NCBI RefSeq assembly: GCF_000210295.1
Contig: NC_026742.1
Coordinates: forward strand, 1,054,001 to 1,118,000
Source of the DNA: Trypanosoma brucei gambiense DAL972
Taxonomy: Eukaryota; Euglenozoa; Kinetoplastea; Trypanosomatida; Trypanosomatidae
Reading direction: 5' to 3'
DNA: 64,000 nt
Shown here in pieces: positions 31,513-42,911 of this stretch. The translations under genes and the position numbers were made by a program. Numbering within the stretch: position 1 is the first letter of the stretch; every line of letters starts with the position of its first letter. The notes below the pieces were generated by a model that saw only the letters and a program-made list of their open reading frames with translations, was not told the origin of the DNA and did no database searches.

Positions 31513-34500
31513 CTAAACGGCTGGATCTATCAAACCTTCTCGTTTTTCTCCCGCAACAACAGCCAGTTGATCTATAACCGTTGGCCAAAGAGTTATAGGG
31601 AGGCGTTTCTCTATCTTAAAGTAGCCTGATGGAGTCAACGCCTGATTCTTCAGTGCTTTGGCAAACCGCTCCTTCTCAGGAGTCCACAACGGATGGCGAG
31701 TTTCCACCGGCTTCGTCTCCAGTGGTTTAAGCTCCATTTGTTTCTGCGCCAAGATAAGAAACTCATCGTCATCCCCACCGAGTAAGTCAGCCCAGCTGGT
31801 CGGTGGTGCATTCTTCGCTGCCTCAGTTGCCGCACGCTCCTTGTTTGCAAGTGCCTCAGACCGGAGCTCGTTATAGCGCTGGAGGGCGTGCAGCTTGCTT
31901 TTTTTCGGGAGTGATTGATATTCTTCACGAATGAACTCTAGCAACGATCTCGTGTCCATCTCCTCCTTCGCCAGTGTTACATTGTCCCCTGAGTCAACGA
32001 GAATGGTCAGTAGCGTCGGGTAGAGAATATGACGGCCCGTCGTAAAATATTGAAAGGGCATGGTGGAAAGTATCTTTGACAGCAGTGACTTCCCCTTCCC
32101 CCAGGCAAAGATGTCCTGAATTTCTGGATCCTGTATGGAGAGGTAGCCTATCAAAAGTAAGCATTCGTGTAACGCGCCGCGCAGGTTATTTTGTTGGCGG
32201 TTTGTCACGGAAACCTTCCCGGACGTTGCACAACTAATGGCTTCCGTTCTGGCAAGCAGCGGCATTTGCTCTGCCGACACACCAAACTTCAATGCCTCCT
32301 CAAATGAGCCTCCAACAGCACCACGGGCAGGATTTTCTTCCTTAATCGCTTCCAAGCTGTCTGTGTGAGATTGTACGTATGTAAAGAACCCGTTAAGCAT
32401 ATGGAACAACTCAGTTCTTGTGAACGTGTTCGACGACTCCGTGGGTATGGTATTAGAACCAGAATGAGCGCCCGTCCGCTTGTTGGTGGGGGAATCGTGA
32501 AGTAGTTCCTGCAGTGTTTCCAGATTCCACCTAGCGAGGCAGTTTAAGGCATTAAATGCAACACAAACTACGGTAACCCGCCGAGCACTAAGCACTGGAC
32601 TAAGCTCACTCAAGGAGCAGCCGTTGGGTGTTAATATATTCTGAAGAAGGGCAAAAAAAGAGGATGCTGCTTCTTGAACCAAAGCAATTGGGCACCCACC
32701 CTTTCTACGATTCAATATGCTTATTTTCGAGCTCAGAATCCGCGTCGCGCTATGTGCGACATCTAAGTCCTCTTCATCCGAGCACACTTTTACAACGGCG
32801 ATGCAGTACTTTTCTATGTTGGTTGAGTCAAAACTGCTAAGCAACAGCTCTCTCACTGACGACAAACTGGTATCCGCTTGCACGGCTGACGTGACGCCTT
32901 CAAAACACAAGTGTAGTGCTTCGAGCATAGCGTCGAGCGGAACGGAACGTGACTGACGCTTCAAGCCCTTAATTTCCTCACTAATACACTGCAGGAGAGG
33001 GGCAAGATTACCCGAGCGAACAAAAGATACTATGTGCTTTCTCCCTTCATTTTTGTCTGCAAGAAAACGCAGAAGTGCCTCGTGTGCAAGCCGAAGAACA
33101 GACATGTTATTCGTCCGCCTCGATTCCAGTATTACGCCAATTATGTTTTCATACGCATTAAAATACCGCATGTATTCATGGTCAGTATCCCCGAGGTCCG
33201 GCGCCTCTAGAATTTCCCGCAGCGATTGCCGGACCTGAGTCACAGGGGCTGGCGAAATGCCTGAGCCTAACCGGGAAATAGTCAACTTCAACTTACTGCG
33301 GTTCAGGTCCTTTTGATCTATCAAGCTCTCCCTTTGATATTTATCGATAAAGCTCTTCCCCTGGCGCGTGATCATCGACAATACTTTCAAAAACTTTTGC
33401 TCCATTTCCTCTCCCTCCTCCCGTGGAATGGTGGGCATCAACTCGGCAATTGTGAGCTTGGTGTCGGGTTCACGCTCCTTGCGCTGCCTCGCTTCCTTGA
33501 TTTTTTGCTCCTGCTCCTCCAGTTTTTGCCGCAATTTCGTAATCTTTTCTTCACGGAGTTGGGCACTTTGTTGTATGCGTTCCTCAGCCTTTCTGCTCCG
33601 GGCCTCGGCTTCAGCGGAGGCTGCCCTTTGACGCTGTTGAACCTTTTTTTCCCATTCCTCAGCACGTTGTCCCTTCATGTCCTTTTCTAGTTTCTTTTGC
33701 TCTTCAAGACGTCTTAGGTTCTCGCGTCTTTGCTGCTCTCTCTGTCGTTGCCGCTCCATACGTTCTTGGCCGAGGCTTCGTCTCCTCTCAGCAGCAGCGA
33801 GTATGGCTTCGTTTCGCTCCTGTGCCAATCGTTGGAGTTCCTCCCTTTTCTGCTCCTGGTTGTGTTCCACCTCTGACATTTTCCGATCAAGCAAAAGTAC
33901 CTTCGCTTGGTGGCGCAACTCATTGTTGAGTCGCACCTCCTCAACACGAGAGATCCCTCGCCGCGCACGTTCCTTTGTCTGCTCCCTTGCCTCTTCAACG
34001 CGCCGGGCACCACTTTCGAGGCGTTCCATTGTGTCGATACGTAGCCGCTCCTCCGCCTGCCTGCGCCGCTCCTTTGCAAGTGCACCCCTCTCTTCAGCTG
34101 CCTCTAATTTCAGCTTCATCTCTTGAATTTTCTCTAACCGTTTTTCTTCCGCTATACGCTGCCGCTCCTCACTTCGAAGTGCTGACGCGTGTCTCGCCGC
34201 CAGAATCTCCTCGCGCTGCTGCTCCTCGTCGGCGATCGGCTTCGGTGAGATCTTCTTGTTCTTAACCAAACTTTGTTTCACAGCGCGTAGCCAGCCGCTA
34301 ATTTCACGCTCTGGCTTCTCCTGTTCATCGGTGCCGGAACGCTCGGGTTTGGGACACTTCGCGTTTGATGTGTCAGCCTCAGCCTCCCGCTGCACCCTTT
34401 CGCATTTGGCAGCTTTGGCAACCTTCAATGCACGCAGCCCGTCCTCCACAACGTTGATAAAGTCATCCGCCGAAGATGGTGCATTTTTGTCCTTTAGACA

Positions 34501-34674
34501 GATAGTTACCTCGGAAAAAATGGTTCGCAGTTTCTCCAAAAGAACAGATGGTGCAGTAACTGTATTGGTGAATACAACGCGAGGCTGTGATTGGGTTGCA
34601 GCAACACTATTTATCATTCCCGACTTGGTATAGCCATTACCAGCACGTCCTCCGTTACTTCTTGCAGCTTTCAT
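31513..34674 (-). CDS. SCAPER-like protein, 1053 aa
   Basis: ATG at 34674 (MKAARSNGGRAGNGY), TAG at 31513. Residues about 155-420 are a long charged helix of E/R/Q/K repeats. From about 450 on it is a globular helical domain. The C-terminal region matches animal SCAPER in order and wording: the LLLIGYLSIQDPEIQ block, then STMPFQYFTTGRHILYPTLL, then a final segment FKIEKRLPITLWPTVIDQL aligning with the SCAPER end (RFPVSQWDQA). In animals SCAPER binds cyclin A/ER, is linked to ciliopathy, and acts in tubulin autoregulation by recruiting deadenylase to ribosomes. Whether any of this applies to trypanosomes is unknown. The N-terminal Zn-finger of animal SCAPER is not evident. Confidence 0.75.
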   Translation of the reverse strand: MKAARSNGGRAGNGYTKSGMINSVAATQSQPRVVFTNTVTAPSVLLEKLRTIFSEVTICLKDKNAPSSADDFINVVEDGLRALKVAKAAKCERVQREAEADTSNAKCPKPERSGTDEQEKPEREISGWLRAVKQSLVKNKKISPKPIADEEQQREEILAARHASALRSEERQRIAEEKRLEKIQEMKLKLEAAEERGALAKERRRQAEERLRIDTMERLESGARRVEEAREQTKERARRGISRVEEVRLNNELRHQAKVLLLDRKMSEVEHNQEQKREELQRLAQERNEAILAAAERRRSLGQERMERQRQREQQRRENLRRLEEQKKLEKDMKGQRAEEWEKKVQQRQRAASAEAEARSRKAEERIQQSAQLREEKITKLRQKLEEQEQKIKEARQRKEREPDTKLTIAELMPTIPREEGEEMEQKFLKVLSMITRQGKSFIDKYQRESLIDQKDLNRSKLKLTISRLGSGISPAPVTQVRQSLREILEAPDLGDTDHEYMRYFNAYENIIGVILESRRTNNMSVLRLAHEALLRFLADKNEGRKHIVSFVRSGNLAPLLQCISEEIKGLKRQSRSVPLDAMLEALHLCFEGVTSAVQADTSLSSVRELLLSSFDSTNIEKYCIAVVKVCSDEEDLDVAHSATRILSSKISILNRRKGGCPIALVQEAASSFFALLQNILTPNGCSLSELSPVLSARRVTVVCVAFNALNCLARWNLETLQELLHDSPTNKRTGAHSGSNTIPTESSNTFTRTELFHMLNGFFTYVQSHTDSLEAIKEENPARGAVGGSFEEALKFGVSAEQMPLLARTEAISCATSGKVSVTNRQQNNLRGALHECLLLIGYLSIQDPEIQDIFAWGKGKSLLSKILSTMPFQYFTTGRHILYPTLLTILVDSGDNVTLAKEEMDTRSLLEFIREEYQSLPKKSKLHALQRYNELRSEALANKERAATEAAKNAPPTSWADLLGGDDDEFLILAQKQMELKPLETKPVETRHPLWTPEKERFAKALKNQALTPSGYFKIEKRLPITLWPTVIDQLAVVAGEKREGLIDPAV

Positions 34675-34929
34675 TGGTACCCTACCTCAAGAAAAAAAAA
34701 TATGGCAAATAACAGGAGTAGGATAAAACGAAGGTCAACATATGATGGCCAACGCAAAACAACAGCACATTTCAGGGATCAAAAAAGGAGGGAAATGAGG
34801 AAGTAACTGAAAAACTGGCACCCACGAACCTCTATACCAAACAAAAAAAAATTACACAAAGATAATCAGAATAACAAATAAGCAAAAAGTAGGTAACCAA
34901 AGTGTCCTATGGTATACTAAATTTTTTTT

Positions 34930-36060
34930 TCAAAAGCATTTGCTGTGTACGATGCTGGGTCCCGACTCGTCGTATTCACTCTTCGTTATCCACATCGACT
35001 GGAAGGTTGTTAGTGATGAGAGGATGGAACCGCCAATCCACACGCTATACTTGCGCTCCGGTGGTGCCACAACCTTAGGCTTGATCGATGACGGTGCAAG
35101 ATTGCTGATCTCCTTTCCAAGTCGCTCAGGTAGGTTCTTGAACATCGTGGTACCGCCAGAGAGCACAATGTTGCCGTAGAGATCACGACGCACGTCAATG
35201 TCACACTTGTTGATGGACTGAAAGGTCATCTCATGGAACCCAGGAGCCTCATCAAGTCCAATGAGAGCAGGCTTAAACAATGCCTCGGGACAGCGGAAGC
35301 GCTGGTTCCCCACCTGCATAACATTGCCATCAGGAAGTTCGAACGGTTCTTCGCTGACAGATTTAGCACTGTTCGTCATCTCTTCGTCGAAGTCCAGTGC
35401 AACGTAGCATAATTGTTCCTTGATATTCCGCACGATTTCCTTCTCAGCGGAGGTGGTGAACGTCATACCAGTCTCCATTAGGATCTTCATGAGATATTCC
35501 GTCAGGTCACGACCAGCCATGTCCACACGACGGATGGCATGAGGAAGAGAATAACCCTCATATATGGGCACAGTATGTGTCACACCGTCACCAGCGTCGA
35601 GAACAATGCCAGTGGTACGGCCAGAAGAATACAGTGACAACACCGCCTGTATTCCGACGTACATGGCAGGTACACCAAATGTTTCAAACATAATCTGCGT
35701 CATTTTCTCACGGTTTTGCTTGGGGTTCATAGGCGCCTCAGTCAGTAGCACGTTGTGTGACTCGGGGTTGACGCGCAACTCGTTATAGAAGGTATGGTGC
35801 CAAACCTTTTCCATGTCATCCCAATTGGTCACAATTCCGTGCTCAATGGGGTACTTCAGCGCAAGCACACCACGTTTCGCCTGAGCTTCATCACCAACAA
35901 ACAGTTTCTTGTTTGCACTTCCCATCATCGCTTGCTCATTTTTGGGGCGGCCGACGATGGATGGAAATACATGGCGAGGAGCATCATCTCCGGAGAAACC
36001 AGACTTCACCATACCCGAACCATTGTCACAAACTATAGCAGTTTGTTCCTCGTCCGACAT
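34930..36060 (-). CDS. ACT: Actin (downstream copy)
   Basis: 376 aa, ATG at 36060 ([16 protein letters not shown]), TGA at 34930. Full-length conventional actin: phosphate-1 loop [16 protein letters not shown], phosphate-2 loop [13 protein letters not shown], adenosine-binding LSGGTTMF, and the C-terminal SIVHSKCF. The open frame runs 12 codons further upstream but that belongs to the leader. The protein is identical to that of the copy at 36448-37578. Stop codons differ (TGA here, TAA there) because the duplicated block ends exactly inside the stop. A standard splice acceptor lies 55 bases upstream of the ATG. Confidence 0.98.
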   Translation of the reverse strand: MSDEEQTAIVCDNGSGMVKSGFSGDDAPRHVFPSIVGRPKNEQAMMGSANKKLFVGDEAQAKRGVLALKYPIEHGIVTNWDDMEKVWHHTFYNELRVNPESHNVLLTEAPMNPKQNREKMTQIMFETFGVPAMYVGIQAVLSLYSSGRTTGIVLDAGDGVTHTVPIYEGYSLPHAIRRVDMAGRDLTEYLMKILMETGMTFTTSAEKEIVRNIKEQLCYVALDFDEEMTNSAKSVSEEPFELPDGNVMQVGNQRFRCPEALFKPALIGLDEAPGFHEMTFQSINKCDIDVRRDLYGNIVLSGGTTMFKNLPERLGKEISNLAPSSIKPKVVAPPERKYSVWIGGSILSSLTTFQSMWITKSEYDESGPSIVHSKCF

Positions 36061-36115
36061 TATTTTATGGCAGCAACGAGACCTTACGTAAAGCAAAACT
36101 AAATAAGAGCGGAGA

Positions 36116-36145
36116 CTGCAATGCAGAGTAAAAAAAAAAAAAAAA
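36116..36145 (-). promoter_or_regulatory. Trans-splice acceptor of actin, downstream copy
   Basis: On the minus strand a run of 16 T (36145-36130) is followed by ACTCTGCATTGCAG, with the first AG at 36117-36116. The predicted leader is 55 bases. The same element occurs upstream of the other copy with 12 T. Confidence 0.75.
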
Positions 36146-36164
36146 CATGAATTTCAGAAGACCT

Positions 36165-36447
36165 TGCTGTGCAATACTGCATAGATAACAAACGCATCAA
36201 ACACAACTGGTGGCACTATTTCAATCATGTCGACACACCAAGACGAGAAAATTTGAGTTAAACAAGATGCCTACAACCCTATATTTATTATCTTCAAGTG
36301 ATCTTCTCTTCTCTTGTGCGCTGTACGTAAATGTGTTGCAAATAAGGCATAGGGCTGAGTACAGGCACCACACGCGAGGAAAATCATAAGCACTAGCCGT
36401 GTCAACTCACAGCAACTACAGAACAAATTTGGCCACACAACCCGGTG
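36165..36447. other. Actin intergenic spacer
   Basis: 283 bases unique to the junction between the two actin repeat units. It holds the end of the upstream copy's transcript and its polyadenylation region. Not repeated beyond the second copy. Confidence 0.7.
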
Positions 36448-37578
36448 TTAAAAGCATTTGCTGTGTACGATGCTGGGTCCCGACTCGTCGTATTCACTCT
36501 TCGTTATCCACATCGACTGGAAGGTTGTTAGTGATGAGAGGATGGAACCGCCAATCCACACGCTATACTTGCGCTCCGGTGGTGCCACAACCTTAGGCTT
36601 GATCGATGACGGTGCAAGATTGCTGATCTCCTTTCCAAGTCGCTCAGGTAGGTTCTTGAACATCGTGGTACCGCCAGAGAGCACAATGTTGCCGTAGAGA
36701 TCACGACGCACGTCAATGTCACACTTGTTGATGGACTGAAAGGTCATCTCATGGAACCCAGGAGCCTCATCAAGTCCAATGAGAGCAGGCTTAAACAATG
36801 CCTCGGGACAGCGGAAGCGCTGGTTCCCCACCTGCATAACATTGCCATCAGGAAGTTCGAACGGTTCTTCGCTGACAGATTTAGCACTGTTCGTCATCTC
36901 TTCGTCGAAGTCCAGTGCAACGTAGCATAATTGTTCCTTGATATTCCGCACGATTTCCTTCTCAGCGGAGGTGGTGAACGTCATACCAGTCTCCATTAGG
37001 ATCTTCATGAGATATTCCGTCAGGTCACGACCAGCCATGTCCACACGACGGATGGCATGAGGAAGAGAATAACCCTCATATATGGGCACAGTATGTGTCA
37101 CACCGTCACCAGCGTCGAGAACAATGCCAGTGGTACGGCCAGAAGAATACAGTGACAACACCGCCTGTATTCCGACGTACATGGCAGGTACACCAAATGT
37201 TTCAAACATAATCTGCGTCATTTTCTCACGGTTTTGCTTGGGGTTCATAGGCGCCTCAGTCAGTAGCACGTTGTGTGACTCGGGGTTGACGCGCAACTCG
37301 TTATAGAAGGTATGGTGCCAAACCTTTTCCATGTCATCCCAATTGGTCACAATTCCGTGCTCAATGGGGTACTTCAGCGCAAGCACACCACGTTTCGCCT
37401 GAGCTTCATCACCAACAAACAGTTTCTTGTTTGCACTTCCCATCATCGCTTGCTCATTTTTGGGGCGGCCGACGATGGATGGAAATACATGGCGAGGAGC
37501 ATCATCTCCGGAGAAACCAGACTTCACCATACCCGAACCATTGTCACAAACTATAGCAGTTTGTTCCTCGTCCGACAT
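36448..37578 (-). CDS. ACT: Actin (upstream copy)
   Basis: 376 aa, ATG at 37578, TAA at 36448. Same protein as the downstream copy, with all nucleotide-binding motifs. The annotated frame could be drawn to 37731, but the extra residues are the T-rich leader ([11 protein letters not shown]) and are not coding. The 3' flank after the stop is different from that of the other copy, so the two mRNAs have distinct 3' UTRs and could be regulated separately. Sequence through the CDS and about 100 bases of leader is the same as in the first copy, which suggests recent duplication or gene conversion. Confidence 0.98.
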   Translation of the reverse strand: MSDEEQTAIVCDNGSGMVKSGFSGDDAPRHVFPSIVGRPKNEQAMMGSANKKLFVGDEAQAKRGVLALKYPIEHGIVTNWDDMEKVWHHTFYNELRVNPESHNVLLTEAPMNPKQNREKMTQIMFETFGVPAMYVGIQAVLSLYSSGRTTGIVLDAGDGVTHTVPIYEGYSLPHAIRRVDMAGRDLTEYLMKILMETGMTFTTSAEKEIVRNIKEQLCYVALDFDEEMTNSAKSVSEEPFELPDGNVMQVGNQRFRCPEALFKPALIGLDEAPGFHEMTFQSINKCDIDVRRDLYGNIVLSGGTTMFKNLPERLGKEISNLAPSSIKPKVVAPPERKYSVWIGGSILSSLTTFQSMWITKSEYDESGPSIVHSKCF

Positions 37579-37633
37579 TATTTTATGGCAGCAACGAGAC
37601 CTTACGTAAAGCAAAACTAAATAAGAGCGGAGA

Positions 37634-37659
37634 CTGCAATGCAGAGTAAAAAAAAAAAA
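37634..37659 (-). promoter_or_regulatory. Trans-splice acceptor of actin, upstream copy
   Basis: A run of 12 T on the minus strand followed by ACTCTGCATTGCAG, AG at 37635-37634. Equivalent to the acceptor at 36116-36145. Confidence 0.75.
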
Positions 37660-37678
37660 CATGAATTTCAGAAGACCT

Positions 37679-40600
37679 CGTTTTAAAAATGTAACAATTT
37701 TTTGTACTGTTATGTCAAAATCTTTTTTCAATTACGGATATTTACGCAGTTATTAACTTGCAGAATGGCGGTGGTTCATAGGATATCATTTGATGGTAAT
37801 AGTACTTATTCTTCGCATTCGTACACCTTGATTATTTTGTAGACATCCCTCTTGGCTCATATGTTCGATATCTTATCTTTTGTTGAAACCAGTCGTTTTT
37901 TCGTCATCTTAATGTTGGTTAACGTTCCGTGGTAACTTCGTTGTCCCTGGGGAAAAGCGGCCGACAAAGTATATGTTCTCGTGGCTAGCGTCAACTTTGT
38001 GGTCGTTTTTTGTTATTACATCTCCGACGACAAGTGAAAAAGATGGGTGGCATACGTGGCCGTTTGTCCTAGTTTAACAGAATGTACCGCCTATTTCACA
38101 CTCATGGGTATTGACTGAACGCCGCATGCAAGATGTTTTAAATACCTCCAGGTTGAAGCAGTGGTAACCAACCACGCCTAATGTTTTGAATATAACGACC
38201 TTTGAGCATTTGGATACTGCAACCAAATAATCAAGTCGCCATCATTATGGTGTGACTGAGGAAAAGAGAAACAAAAATGACCCGCTAAGGTTCCACATGC
38301 TTCACCAAAAGCGACCTTAAGCCAACAAGTGGAAGATGACAGCAGCATCCTCAGGTTGCGAGAACACATTGTTTCGAACACCATATGTGTTTTCATAGTG
38401 TGTAAGTACAGCCCCTTATCTGATTACCACGAAAACACAAGTGAGTTAGAAGCCTTACCATCTGGTGAAAGGTCAAACTAACTCATATACGTTCCTCCTT
38501 GTCGTAAAACAAAAACAACCGAGTCGATTACTAAACAAATAGCAGAACAATCTACAAACAGAGGGAGACACTCGGCGGACAATAGTAAATGAATAATAGT
38601 TAGTTGAGAAAAGCATGTGTCCACCTTCCAACACGAAACAGTAGCACACAAGTTGTTGTTACATGAAAAAAGTGAAGCGGAAATATACGATGCCTCTTTT
38701 CCTGCATACAAAACCTGGGTTCCGGATAACCTGGCAGTACCAAAAAAAAAAAAAGAAGTCGAACTACATCGTGCGTCAAGCTATCACTGCAACGAACCCT
38801 CCCATATGATATTCAAATCCCACTAATAAGATATATGTTTCACCTTCATACCGTAGGGAGAAAAAAAACAAATTAAACGGGGTCAGGAAGATGCAGGTGG
38901 AATACCCGAGTAAATGCGAAGCACCCGGGCACAGTCGTCCCATATTCGAGACACAGTTTTAAAAACAAAAAAGCTGATTAGATAGATCACCTTAACAAGG
39001 GGAGAATAGCCCATAACCCATTCACACCAGTCGCTCACGTGTAAAAAAAAAAAGGAATAGGTGTGAGAGTTTCTCTCTTACAAAAAATAAAAATTAAAAA
39101 GCAGGGACCCCGATGAGTGCTCTCTGTCCAGTAAGAGTGTCCCAACAAAAAGATTACATCACAGAAACACAAAGTCCAGGGAGAAACAGGGTTAACGAGT
39201 GCATAGTGTAATACTTTTAAAACAGAAAATTCGAGACAAATTGTGATTAATGCACGTTTCAAAAAAAAAAATTATTTTCACCAGCATAAAGAGGAAAGTT
39301 CCCCATTCACCTCATGTTACAGCAGCGATAACGCTAGGAAACGCACTGGTCAGTTGATTTCCGTTCCGCTGAGTTTGATAAGCTCAGGTGTGAATTAAAA
39401 ACGTACTCACGACAATGCCGATGGTAAATCGGGTGAATAAAACATCTGTGTATGCTCGAAAAACACATGACATTATAAATACGTCTCCACAGTGCTTACG
39501 GAGTCGAATCGAAGGAGGCTGTTGACGGAAACACACTACAAGTCGTCAGTTTGAATCATTGCAGCACACCAATGAGATCTGAAAGATGCAAAAAAAAAGT
39601 ATATGTGTTTCTATGGAACTATCCAAAATAATAACTGCAGAACGACGTCTCAACAAAAGAAATCATAATTATAATAATGTAAATTTAATAATGACAACAT
39701 TAACTTCAGTAAACTATATTTCATCATGAAGATTTTAAGGGTAGCGACATCGGGTACAACACGCATCCGGAAATGTTGGAATCAACCCTTTATTCCCTCA
39801 CCTGCATCGTTGTACAAGTTAATACTGAATGCGACATGAGAGTACGTCACCACAGGCAACGTCACCTCAGAACGGCACAGACACTCCCAGCCGGTTGGGT
39901 TAAGCAACGCCATGCTGAAACTTTCACCCAGAGCAAGTCTACATGCAACATGCTGTTAGGGCACAAAAGTGCATACAACAACGTTACAATGATTTAGGTC
40001 CATTTTAAAAAATATGTTGCAAATGGTAAAGATGGAACGAGCAGAAACCTTGTCCAATCATCCGAACACTGTTATACACCAGAAGTTTTAACAAATAAAA
40101 AAAATAACGATCACCCACTTTGCGAAAATTATCCCTTAAACCCATATACTTACGGGACAATAGAAGACACATTTCTCTGAAGTAATCCGAAGTGACTCAT
40201 CCGCATCATTAGGTCCCCATAAAAACTACAATGGTGGAACCTTCAGAACTGAACGGGATCAACCACATATGCAAAGCGGACGAGTTTAGTCATGCAATTT
40301 ATCATCGGCATGTACTGTGGACGTCCGACGACCTATTTCCAGTGTTCCGGTGAACATTCAAGTGCAACACGGTGCCCACTAGAAGATCCCTCAAAATCTT
40401 CTTCGCATGGAAAAACCACAAAAATGCTTAACCATCAGAACGAGCGGTGAATAGCGACATCACACTAATTACTCATCTACCACTGGGCAAGGGCGGGTAG
40501 AATATTTTTAAAAAAAATGAATGTGATGGAGCCTGTGCATTACCTTGATGCAGTAAATGGCACGCCCAAGCACTTGCACCGAAACGTTCACCACCGAAGA

Positions 40601-42634
40601 AGGGTATTATACGTGTAACAAATGTGGGCGTCTTTTCGGTGTATCCACCAAAACCTTCTAGCAGTGTACTGTATTCCCAAAGGGGGAGCAAAGAGAAATG
40701 AAGACCGAACTCATCATAGGGAAGCGGATCAATATTGATACATCAAAGTTGGGCTGTTGGTAAAAAAAAAAAATGGAAGTTCACTGACACAAAAGAAAGC
40801 TACAAAGAGCCACACCAGCATCAAGAAAAAAAAGAAGGAAAGTGGTGACATGGGTTTATTTAAGTTTTCTTTACATCACCACTCGACAACAACGCGAACT
40901 CAAAAAATGGTGCGAAAGAGGCAGCCAAAAAGTTCACCAACGATCGCTCTTGCAGACGGCATCAAGTGGAGCAGACGCTTCCTTTCCTTCCCGAGTTTTA
41001 CGCCACCATAGTGTGGCATACGAGGGACCCGGGACACCGATGGGTTTGAATGGCATATTTCCAACCATCCCACTCACACTCATGAATCGGAACAGAGTCA
41101 ACTGGTCACAGCGAGGGCAGTGGTCATTGCGAAGTGTAAGCTTCCTACAATAGCTGTTCGATACCGCAAATTCGTACATGTAACCACAACGAAAGCACGA
41201 AAACAACGCCATCCTGCCGATATCCTAACAGAGAAGTTGAAAGGCGAAGGGGAATTTTTTGCTTTCAACACAAACGCAAGTGAGAAAGTCCAGACGGGGA
41301 GAAAGGGGCACATACTTCTAAGAAAATGCGTGCTTCAGCATCGCCTAGGTCATGCAGGCGCACGCACACATATATGTAGGCACCGGCAGCACAAGGGTTT
41401 CAGCATAGCCTCCAAGCGACAGAACCAACCAAATACCAACCAACAAACGGTACAAAAGTCACCCATCACCCAACAAAGGAGCCACACCAACGGTGGCAAC
41501 TTCTTTCCTCCCTCTCCAGCCCCCCCCCCTTTAAAAAAAAGGGGGGCGCTCATCCTCGCACGATTGATAAAAGGAGGTACGTCACACGCCCCCCGAGTGC
41601 CCCCGGCCCGACAAATACCCTTCAAAGATAAGACAAAAGACCAGCGGCGAAGTGGGGGGCCACACACACACACCGCAGCCGAAGCAACCCACCAGATTTG
41701 GTGGTGGCCCTCCCGTTCAAAGCGACCTGCACCAGCGCCTTATCATGCTCGACACCCAAACCCGCCGACAGGCGCCGAAGGACCGACACCGTAACTATGA
41801 TCCGCATTCCACACCTGAGCCGAACCCCAGTAAAAACAAACAAAACACACGAAAATAAGGCCCGCCTACGAGCGGAGATGGGTGTGGCCGGCCTCGCGGC
41901 AACAGATACAACCAGCATCCCAAAAACGCTCACAACAGGCACCGGCTCCGCCCACCACTCACGACGAGCCGGTCCGCACATGAGGTTAGTGGAAAAAAAA
42001 AAACGGTCCAGCACAACGCCACTAGCACCAACACCAGGCACGGCCAAACCTTTGACGAAGCAGTGCTCCACGGGCATCGGACCCACGCGAGCCTCCGGTT
42101 TCTCGCAAAAGTAAGAGGTCATAAACATTGGCCCCACAGCGGGGCCCCAGCCGCGGTGCCAAAGCAGCTACAGGCCAATCCCCACACACGTGGAGTCATC
42201 ACCGTCACTGGCGTATGAACCTTTAATTGTTGCGAAGGCGGCGGCCAGCCGCCCCCATGCACCCCGGGCCCCGAGCATCAGAGCAGCCGGATGGCCGCCC
42301 AGCATCGGAGAGAAGGCCGGTGGCAACACCACCCACCGCCCCTGGCGACGGGGGACGCCATTTTCGGATCCTCTCGGCCCCCTGCGCGTCCTCTCGGGTA
42401 TCGACAGCATCCTTTATTGCGATATGGGGACGGGGGAGGGACAATGAACGAAATACCCATTCAACACTTTCCTCAACGCGTGCGGAGCGGTGACGGGACC
42501 AAATGCAAAAAAAAAAAAGAAAAAAAGAAGAGCGCACACTAACCACATGATGCGGGCGCACGGCGTCGGCGGAACCGCCTGCACGGGGTGGGGGCATAGC
42601 GGCAGGGAATGGCGTAGGCGTCGCGAAAGATCTA
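37679..42634. other. Gene desert, left part
   Basis: From 37.7 to about 41.2 kb the sequence is A/T-rich with no supported coding frame. I looked for tRNA boxes, the spliced-leader sequence and C/D-box pairs on the minus strand; single C-box-like words (for example near 39713 and 40300) lack a properly placed D box. From about 41.3 kb GC content rises. A C10/T3/A8/G6 inverted repeat lies at 41520-41546. Several plus-strand frames between 41.1 and 42.45 kb (in part frame-continuous with the LINE fragment to the right) are unrecognised and probably decayed. Confidence 0.5.
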
Positions 42635-42911
42635 AGGGCAATAAGATGTGTTGAAGTCAAATCTGCCGAACGCCTGTTCAACCGCGAAGGCCAGACAACA
42701 TTCGTGTCAACATATTTCCACAAATCAACTATCTTTAACCAATAACGGCTGAGGACGTTGAATTCGACGGAGGGCCGCTCATTGTGGGTGTGGACATGAA
42801 TTCCCGCAGCCGACCGTGGAACCGAGCCACCGCTTCTGGAAAAGCAGTCGAATGCGCGGTTCGATGGCGCCCGAGAGGGGAAAAGAAGATCACCGGAGTG
42901 CAGCTCTTCCC
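42635..42911 (+). mobile_element. Decayed LINE (ingi/DIRE-type) endonuclease fragment
   Basis: Plus strand, opposite to all genes. In one frame (42635-42742) it reads FNREGQTTFVSTYFHKSTIF; after a shift of frame near 42740 it continues AEDVEFDGGPLIVGVDMNSR and then SRPWNRATASGKAVECAVR, with a stop at 42909. The order beta strand (TFVSTYF), GPLIVGxDxN, short gap, W, and GKAVE is that of the apurinic-type endonuclease domain of non-LTR retrotransposons, with D and N of the GxDxN motif present. Frameshift and stops show it is not functional. The element's ends are not determined; related plus-strand sequence may reach 41.7 kb on the left and 43.6 kb on the right. Confidence 0.55.

Larger units (their letters stand above)
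34932..37678. repeat. Tandem direct repeat containing the actin genes
   Basis: Units 34932-36164 (1233 bases) and 36450-37678 (1229 bases). The four-base length difference is explained by the T run (16 versus 12) in the splice acceptor. I saw no substitution in the coding parts when comparing the text. The units start at the last base of the stop codon and end at GAAGACCT upstream of the leader. Confidence 0.9.

Noticed and set aside
37579..37731. 51-residue N-terminal extension of the upstream actin
   Set aside because: It translates the splice-acceptor T-run and leader; conventional actin begins at MSDEEQ.
39660..39730. C/D snoRNA candidate (minus-strand ATGATGA near 39718)
   Set aside because: The C box is good, but the only CTGA is about 11 bases downstream and no terminal D box at a suitable distance was found.
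41120..41794. 224-codon plus-strand open frame
   Set aside because: Pro/Thr/Arg-rich low-complexity product of GC-rich sequence with no motif; possibly decayed retroelement but not a gene.
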